26,431 nt of DNA from CBDULQ01 sp965368115. Lineage in GTDB: Bacteria; Pseudomonadota; Gammaproteobacteria; SZUA-229. The notes under the pieces were generated by a model. That model had not been told where the DNA came from and did no database searches. It saw only the letters and a list, made by a program, of their open reading frames with translations. Positions 22,154 through 26,431 of the stretch are shown piece by piece. The position numbers were made by a program, and so were the translations under genes. Location: the NCBI GenBank assembly GCA_965368115.1, contig CBDULQ010000015.1, forward strand, positions 1 through 26,431. The letters run 5' to 3'. Every line of letters begins with the position of its first letter. Within the stretch, counting starts at the first letter, position 1.

Positions 22154-23066
22154 GATGATGATTATAAAGCTTTGCGGTTTCCAGTGCCCGCTCGGCCCAC
22201 CAGATTCCGGTATCGATAGCCAGTTCGGCTTTGTAGAACTCGTGAACCTCGCAAATATTGCGAGGAATGCTAATCAGGATATCCGGTTGATTGGCCGCCA
22301 GTTTATAACGAGTCAGAGTGGCCTGCATGGTGGTAAAGGAACGTAGCAGAATGTCGCTCAAACTCAGTTCGTCGCTCGGGGGCGGCGATTTCCTGTTCTT
22401 GCTGATGTCGATATCGAAGCGCTTCTGTACGGCCTCGAAAAACTTTTCCACCTTTTTCTGATAATCCGGCATCGGTTTCTTCTTCTGGTATTCCGGGTGG
22501 TGCGGGGTTTCCGCTTCGTGTCCATTGACGTCCACGGCAATGGTCAGATCGGTGGACGTGTCACTGCCTGGCATGACCGGTACCGGATTGACGATGCCGC
22601 CATCGACCAGAACCCGACCGTTAATACGATGTGGTGTGAACACGCCGGGAATTGCAATCGACGCCCGAATGGCATCGAATAGCCGGCCTTTCTGTAACCA
22701 GACTTCGCGTCCGGTGTTGATGTCTGCGGCGACAGCGGTATAGGGAATCGATAGTTCGTCGATTCGGATGTCACCAACAATGTCTTTGAGTGTGTCGATA
22801 ATGATATCGCCCTTGACCCACCCGGCACTGCCGAAAGGTGACAGGTCCAGATACTTGAAAAAGTCGACCTTGCGGAAAGCGCGGGCGAATTCGGTGAACT
22901 CGTCCAGGCCGCCGGCAGCATAAAGACCGCCGATCAATGCGCCCATTGAGGTGCCGGAGATGGATTTGATTTCAAGATCATGGCGTTGCAACACTTCGAT
23001 AACGCCGATGTGCGCCAGACCGCGTGCCGCACCGCTGCCTAGCACCAGAGAAACGGATTTGCCCAT
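22140..23066 (-). CDS. patatin-like phospholipase (RssA-like)
   Basis: The 308-residue serine hydrolase has the oxyanion glycine motif LGSGAARGLAHIG (9-21), the nucleophile elbow G-T-Ser40-M-G, and the catalytic Asp155 in VDGG. No signal peptide is present, so it should act in the cytoplasm or at the inner membrane on lipids. Length and motifs match the bacterial RssA/YchK subgroup. The C-terminal part (about 220-308) is not conserved in patatins: it has a basic stretch followed by a helix-rich tail. First gene of a three-gene operon. Confidence 0.9.
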   Translation of the reverse strand: MGKSVSLVLGSGAARGLAHIGVIEVLQRHDLEIKSISGTSMGALIGGLYAAGGLDEFTEFARAFRKVDFFKYLDLSPFGSAGWVKGDIIIDTLKDIVGDIRIDELSIPYTAVAADINTGREVWLQKGRLFDAIRASIAIPGVFTPHRINGRVLVDGGIVNPVPVMPGSDTSTDLTIAVDVNGHEAETPHHPEYQKKKPMPDYQKKVEKFFEAVQKRFDIDISKNRKSPPPSDELSLSDILLRSFTTMQATLTRYKLAANQPDILISIPRNICEVHEFYKAELAIDTGIWWAERALETAKLYNHHHESS

Positions 23067-23171
23067 AGCCTTGCTATCCCTGTAATTCAGGCATTCAGTT
23101 TAAGGGTTCGCGGGCAAGTTGCAAAGATGAATTGCTATTGCTGTGATGTATGTTTGCCTGGTGTATGTGCT

Positions 23172-23618
23172 TCACCGGGCTGGTGGATTAAAATCCTGCA
23201 GGTAAGGGTTGTCGGGGTTTTCGCGAATGATAATGAATTCGTGTTCGGTCGTGGTATGACATTGATTACAGGCTTTGATGACTTTCCGGTATTGTGACTG
23301 GATGGCCGACCAGTCTGCTTTTTCCAGTGCCGTCTCGAACTGTTTGAAAACCGGTAATAGTATGTTTTCGGCGTGGCGACTGATCGGTTGACCATCGAAG
23401 GACTCGATTTTCATAACTTCGTTTAGCGAATGTTCCATTTCATGGGCATAGAATGTAGCCAGCGTTTTGTTCTGTGCATTAATGGCCAGGCCGGTTTTAT
23501 GCGTAAAGTATTGCATACGTCCCATGTGACCAATCAGGTCTGCTTCTTCGGCCCAGGCCTGAATGCTGTGCAACATGGACAACACGATGGCGATCATCGG
23601 CCAGAGCAGTAATTTCAT
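23172..23618 (-). CDS. periplasmic c-type cytochrome, single C-terminal CxxCH
   Basis: The 148-residue protein has a signal peptide (MKLLLWPMIAIVLSMLHSIQAWA-EE). A His/Met-rich helical body follows (DLIGHMGRMQYFTHKTGLAINAQNKTLATFYAHEMEHSLNE), then a single heme c site CNQCH at 117-121 near the C-terminus. Helical body plus late CxxCH recalls the cytochrome c'/c556-type four-helix fold, with Met or His ligands possible in HMGRM; this is inference. The start at 23618 is preferred because GGAG lies 6 bp before it and the longer frame adds 12 codons ahead of the signal peptide. Monocistronic. Confidence 0.78.
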   Translation of the reverse strand: MKLLLWPMIAIVLSMLHSIQAWAEEADLIGHMGRMQYFTHKTGLAINAQNKTLATFYAHEMEHSLNEVMKIESFDGQPISRHAENILLPVFKQFETALEKADWSAIQSQYRKVIKACNQCHTTTEHEFIIIRENPDNPYLQDFNPPAR

Positions 23619-23722
23619 GGTTTTCTCCATATGTTCTGTAATGCATTTAATCATTACCGCTTTGCCGCCTGTTCACAATTGAAATGCTAAATCAATTGTC
23701 TTAAAAAATGGATTCGCAATAT

Positions 23723-23950
23723 TTAGTCTTCAGTCGCGAACTCACCTTTTTCGTAGGCATCGATCAGTTGTCGGGCCCGAGTCGCATCGGCTTCATCGAC
23801 ATGGATACTGGCAAAGTCCATGGTCGCCAGTTCGCCGACGCCACCCTGCAAATAAAGACCGCCGACATAAGCATCGATACCGTGTGCCTCGATCAGGCCC
23901 TTAACGATATGCGCTTCGGTAATGTCTCGTGCGGAATAAATTTTGATCAT
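23723..23950 (-). CDS. DUF2007 domain protein
   Basis: The 75-residue protein matches the DUF2007 (PII-like 'putative signal transducing') pattern: KIYSARDITEAHIVKGLIEAHGIDAYVGG with a second beta half SIHVDEADATRARQLIDAYEKGE. Soluble and cytoplasmic, function unknown. Its ATG lies 2 bp after the stop of the TetR gene, so the two are co-transcribed. Confidence 0.85.
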   Translation of the reverse strand: MIKIYSARDITEAHIVKGLIEAHGIDAYVGGLYLQGGVGELATMDFASIHVDEADATRARQLIDAYEKGEFATED

Positions 23951-23952
23951 GC

Positions 23953-24570
23953 TCAGTCGACCTGGTTGAACAGCAGTTTGACGTAGTTTCGATGATGGCC
24001 CACCTGCTCAGCCAGGGTGCCGCTTTTATTATAGAGTTTAGCCATGATGACACCGCCTTCGAATAACGCCAGCAGGTTGTCATAGATTTGTCGAGCCGTG
24101 ACGGGTATGCGCGGTGAGTGTCGGTCGAGGGCGGCCTGCAATTTGTCGGACAGCACCCGCTCCCATTCACGGAAACCGTCGATCACCGCCTGCTGGGTGT
24201 CTGCGTTGAACATACCCAACTGGTAAATATAACTGGCGACCAGGCAACCCGGGGGCGGCTCCTGCATGCCGGCCATCATCTCCTGCATCAGGCCGACAAA
24301 GATCAGATATTGCTGCAAGGGGTCGTCGGCCAGCTTTTCGGCACGGCCCATCAGGTCATGCAGCATGGCGTCGTCCATTTCCACATAGCGATCGAGCAGG
24401 GCTCGGGCGAGCGCATTTTTGCTTTTAAAGTGATAGAAAAATGCGCCTTTGGTGAGGCCCGCGAGCTGAATCACCTTGTCCACCGACATACCGCCATAGC
24501 CCTGTTCGAGCACCAGTTGCTGGGCTGCGTCGAGGATGTTCTGGCGTGTTTGCGTACCGTCTTTCGGCAT
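23953..24570 (-). CDS. TetR/AcrR family repressor
   Basis: The 205-residue protein starts with a TetR helix-turn-helix: TRQNILDAAQQLVLEQGYGGMSVDKVIQLAGLTKGAFFYHFKSKNAL, residues about 8-54. The C-terminal part is an all-helical ligand-binding domain with a PPPGCLVASY segment, found in some TetR subfamilies with a conserved Cys. It most likely controls the divergent methyltransferase and itself: one related palindromic operator lies over each promoter. SD AGGAG is 5 bp before the ATG. Ligand unknown. Confidence 0.92.
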   Translation of the reverse strand: MPKDGTQTRQNILDAAQQLVLEQGYGGMSVDKVIQLAGLTKGAFFYHFKSKNALARALLDRYVEMDDAMLHDLMGRAEKLADDPLQQYLIFVGLMQEMMAGMQEPPPGCLVASYIYQLGMFNADTQQAVIDGFREWERVLSDKLQAALDRHSPRIPVTARQIYDNLLALFEGGVIMAKLYNKSGTLAEQVGHHRNYVKLLFNQVD

Positions 24571-24606
24571 GGCTACTCCTCATGGTCTCTTGAATAAATC
24601 ATAGCT

Positions 24607-24626
24607 TAAACAGACTAATCAGTATA
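24607..24626. promoter_or_regulatory. TetR operator candidate O1 (tetR promoter)
   Basis: The site shares 15 of 20 bases with the central part of O2, including the core ACTAATCAGTATA against ACTAGTCGGTATA. It overlaps the spacer and -35 region of a tetR promoter whose -10 is TATGAT on the - strand (24603-24598). Confidence 0.55.
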
Positions 24627-24713
24627 CTTCTGAGGCCGGGATAGAATCCCGCGGAACTTTATCCATTAAAAAATTAATTTTAAATCAGTAGCTTATAAGT
24701 ATTGTTCGGAAAC

Positions 24714-24727
24714 ATACCATTTGGTAT
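24714..24727. promoter_or_regulatory. ATACCA-TT-TGGTAT palindrome at the methyltransferase -35
   Basis: A perfect 14-bp palindrome ends on the first base of the TTGACA -35 box. Its ATACC/GGTAT halves recur in O2, so it may be an accessory site for the same repressor. Confidence 0.45.
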
Positions 24728-24755
24728 TGACATAATCCCTGTTCGCACCTAGCAT
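24727..24755 (+). promoter_or_regulatory. promoter of the methyltransferase gene
   Basis: A perfect -35 TTGACA (24727-24732) is followed, after 17 bp, by TAGCAT as -10 (24750-24755). The -10 overlaps the left arm of O2, so repressor binding would block RNA polymerase. Confidence 0.65.
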
Positions 24756-24785
24756 ATCTATACCAACTAGTCGGTATAGATATGC
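24752..24785. promoter_or_regulatory. TetR operator candidate O2, 34-bp palindrome
   Basis: Arms of 13 bp (GCATATCTATACC / GGTATAGATATGC) flank a centre built on ACTAGT; only one base pair breaks the symmetry. It covers the -10 and start region of the methyltransferase promoter. Confidence 0.7.
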
Positions 24786-24822
24786 CGGCCTTAATCGTCA
24801 TAACAGGACAAGGAGTACAACC

Positions 24823-25914
24823 ATGTGTATGAATCATCAGATGCCCGCTTTCGATAGCCTGCGTGCCGACGGTTTCGCTGACCGCCTGGTCAATGCGTTG
24901 AACGAAAGCGCGGTGTGTATCATGTTATCCATCGGTCATCGTACCGGGCTGTTCGACCATATGGTCGGGCAGACGCCGATGAGCAGTGAGCAACTGGCGC
25001 AACGCGCCGAACTGAACGAGCGCTATGTCAGGGAATGGCTGAATGCGCTGGTGGTCGGCAAAGTCATCGAATTCGATGCACAACAACAGACCTACCGATT
25101 ACCCGAAGAGCATGCCGCTTATCTGACCCGCGATGCGAGTGAAGGCAATATCGCCGTGTTTGCCCAGTACATCCCGATCATGGGTACGGTAGAAGATGAT
25201 GTCGTGAACTGTTTCCGTAATGGCGGCGGTGTGCCCTACGAAAAATTCCCCCGTTTTCATGAAGTGATGGCCGAGGACAGCGGCCAGACTGTACTGGCTT
25301 CATTACAGGAACATATTCTTCCGCTGGTGCCGGGTTTGCAGTCGCGCTTACAGCAGGGTATTCGCGTGCTTGATGTAGGCTGCGGTCGTGGGTTAGCCAT
25401 GCTGATGCTGGCGGAGCGTTATCCCCGGTCCCGGTTTTTCGGTATTGATCTGTCCGCCGAAGCCATCGATTACGCTCGCAATGAAGCCGGTCGTCGCGGA
25501 CTCAGCAATGTGCAATTCATCTGTCGCGATCTGACCGATTTCAACGACGACGGCTTCGATCGGGATTTCGATCTGATCACCACTTTCGATGCAGTACATG
25601 ATCAGGCCAGTCCATTGAACGTGCTGAAGGGCATTTTCAATTCACTGAAAGACGACGGTGTCTATCTGATGCAGGATATTCACGGTTCCAGTGAAGTGCA
25701 GAACAATATGGATCATCCGGTGGGGCCGTTACTGTACAGTCTTTCCACCATGCATTGCATGACCGTGTCGCTGGCGCAGGGAGGCGAAGGACTGGGTACC
25801 ATGTGGGGTCGCGAGAAAGCCAGCGAGCTGTTACAGCAGGCGGGTTTCAGTCGTATCGATATTCACCAGCTGGAACATGATTTTCAGAACGATTATTACG
25901 TGATCCAGAAATAA
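24823..25914 (+). CDS. SAM-dependent methyltransferase with N-terminal winged helix
   Basis: The 363-residue protein has a winged-helix N-terminal part (about 20-105: LMLSIGHRTGLFDHM, SSEQLAQRAELNERYVREWLNALVVGKVIEFD) and a class I methyltransferase domain with SAM motif VLDVGCGRG (182-190) and the acidic loop FFGIDLSAEAID. The architecture matches Rv2258c-like methyltransferases that act on small molecules; the substrate is unknown. SD AAGGAG lies 7 bp before the ATG. It is divergent from a TetR gene and its promoter is covered by a strong palindrome, which points to chemical induction. An intrinsic terminator follows. Confidence 0.9.
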   Translation: MCMNHQMPAFDSLRADGFADRLVNALNESAVCIMLSIGHRTGLFDHMVGQTPMSSEQLAQRAELNERYVREWLNALVVGKVIEFDAQQQTYRLPEEHAAYLTRDASEGNIAVFAQYIPIMGTVEDDVVNCFRNGGGVPYEKFPRFHEVMAEDSGQTVLASLQEHILPLVPGLQSRLQQGIRVLDVGCGRGLAMLMLAERYPRSRFFGIDLSAEAIDYARNEAGRRGLSNVQFICRDLTDFNDDGFDRDFDLITTFDAVHDQASPLNVLKGIFNSLKDDGVYLMQDIHGSSEVQNNMDHPVGPLLYSLSTMHCMTVSLAQGGEGLGTMWGREKASELLQQAGFSRIDIHQLEHDFQNDYYVIQK

Positions 25915-25937
25915 GCCGGATACCTGGGCTGAAATGG

Positions 25938-25970
25938 ACGGCACTGTCCACGCGACAGTGCCGTTTTTGT
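25938..25970 (+). terminator. intrinsic terminator of the methyltransferase gene
   Basis: ACGGCACTGTC and GACAGTGCCGT form a perfect 11-bp stem over a 5-nt loop and are followed by a T-run (GTTTTTGT). Confidence 0.9.
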
Positions 25971-26035
25971 ATAGGAATCTCTGATTAACTCTGGACTCAA
26001 GGTTTCCGTCCATGAGTTAATCAGAGGTTTCTATA
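25970..26035. repeat. 66-bp palindromic element
   Basis: Two 22-bp arms (25970-25991 and 26014-26035) are complementary with 2 mismatches, and the 22-nt middle carries a further TGGAC/GTCCA stem, so the whole folds as one long hairpin. Both ends carry TATA-type bases. It lies between a terminator and the stop of the next gene, 6 bp away. It looks like a small palindromic or MITE-type repeat. Confidence 0.6.
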
Positions 26036-26040
26036 ATCGA

Positions 26041-26430
26041 TTAGATGAGTTGCAGGCGCAGCACGCCTTCCATTTTTTCTGCGGTTTCAGATTTTCCGGT
26101 ACGACTGTCGCCGACCAGGGCGACGGTGACACTGATTTCCTGTGCTTCGGAATTGCCACGTTCGCGCCTGGCTCTGGCGGTGTTCTTGATCAGTTCGATC
26201 AGGTCTTCGGCAAGACGCACCGGTCCTTCCTGTTCCACCGCATCGCGATCACTGAAACCGCAGCCGGCGATATCCTCGTCGCTATTATTTTCATAGACCC
26301 CGGCCATCAGCTGGCTGTGGGCGACGCCGACCTTAAGTTCGCCGCGATTGATCAGGATATTCATGTCGCCGATAAAGCCTTTTTCATTCTCGGAGAATTT
26401 TTTATACAGCGCGGGATGTAAAATCTTGCC
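26041..26430 (-). CDS. 3' part of an unidentified gene, truncated by the window edge
   Basis: The frame is open to the right window edge, so the true start lies outside; the ATG at 26364 is internal. The visible 129 or so residues begin GKILHPALYKKFSENEKGFIGDMN, continue through INRGELKVGVAHSQLMAGVYENNSDEDIAGCGFSDRDAVEQ and a basic helix (LIELIKNTARARRERG), and end ALVGDSRTGKSETAEKMEGVLRLQLI. The GDSRTGKSE stretch resembles a P-loop, but it lies at the extreme C-terminus, so that reading is doubtful. No family recognised. Confidence 0.65.
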   Translation of the reverse strand, partial: GKILHPALYKKFSENEKGFIGDMNILINRGELKVGVAHSQLMAGVYENNSDEDIAGCGFSDRDAVEQEGPVRLAEDLIELIKNTARARRERGNSEAQEISVTVALVGDSRTGKSETAEKMEGVLRLQLI

Positions 26431-26431
26431 C

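Noticed and set aside
1..26431. CRISPR array, tRNA, rRNA, integrase, transposase or toxin-antitoxin pair
   Set aside because: No regular spacer-repeat pattern, RNA gene or recognisable mobile-element protein was seen in either strand.

Overview
The window is a stretch of bacterial chromosome at roughly 50-55% GC. Gene content points to a gammaproteobacterium: a proteobacterial GshA, a CzcC/CzcA-type RND efflux pair, an NrtABC-type nitrate ABC transporter with a NasT/ANTAR regulator, small accessory families (DUF3240, DUF2244, DUF2007, CPXCG, WbuC), and a DUF3524/QTMAN-type glycosyltransferase. The species cannot be named from the sequence. I saw no rRNA, tRNA, CRISPR array, prophage or intact transposase.

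Layout. (1) 1-6.4 kb, + strand: a MipA/OmpV outer-membrane protein, a small two-helix membrane protein, a TolC/CzcC-like outer-membrane factor, a CusA/CzcA-family RND permease and a DUF3240 protein, closed by a bidirectional terminator. No periplasmic adaptor gene lies between the outer-membrane factor and the pump. (2) 6.4-9.8 kb: a Ser/Thr-rich lipoprotein, then purC and bioD abutting on the - strand, then a class I glutamine amidotransferase on +. (3) 9.8-11.5 kb: a FadD-type acyl-CoA ligase, separated from the nitrate locus by a region with two inverted-repeat structures. (4) 11.7-16.1 kb, - strand: nasT, then nrtA-nrtB-nrtD. nasT has a strong sigma-54 -24/-12 promoter with NtrC-like GTGCA sites upstream and a strong intrinsic terminator downstream. 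nrtA has five TGGTGC half-sites upstream, three of them phased at exactly 11 bp. Two hairpins with ANTAR-style hexaloops (A at loop position 1, G at 4) lie in the nrtA leader and the nrtA-nrtB gap. (5) 16.2-18.95 kb: a HIT protein and an unknown protein, an unannotated 57-aa Arg-rich protein on +, a QTMAN-like glycosyltransferase and a small unknown protein. (6) 19.1-21.2 kb: gshA (probably TTG start) convergent with a DUF2244 protein. (7) 21.4-23.7 kb, - strand: patatin-like phospholipase, CPXCG protein and WbuC cupin as one operon, plus a small CxxCH c-type cytochrome. (8) 23.7-26 kb: a TetR regulator with a DUF2007 gene, divergent from a winged-helix SAM methyltransferase; two related palindromic operators overlap the two promoters. 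(9) The right end holds a terminator, a 66-bp palindromic element and the 3' part of an unidentified gene.

How the parts work together. The nitrate locus looks like a layered circuit. Nitrogen limitation (NtrC plus sigma-54) would turn on nasT and probably nrtA. NasT, an RNA-binding ANTAR protein, would then act on hexaloop hairpins in the nrt transcript. No NasS sensor is encoded in the window. The strongest candidates for something new are this RNA-level arrangement, the adaptor-less metal-efflux operon, the 57-aa [E/D]RR-repeat protein and the bacterial QTMAN homologue. These readings come from the sequence and family knowledge only; no searches were run.
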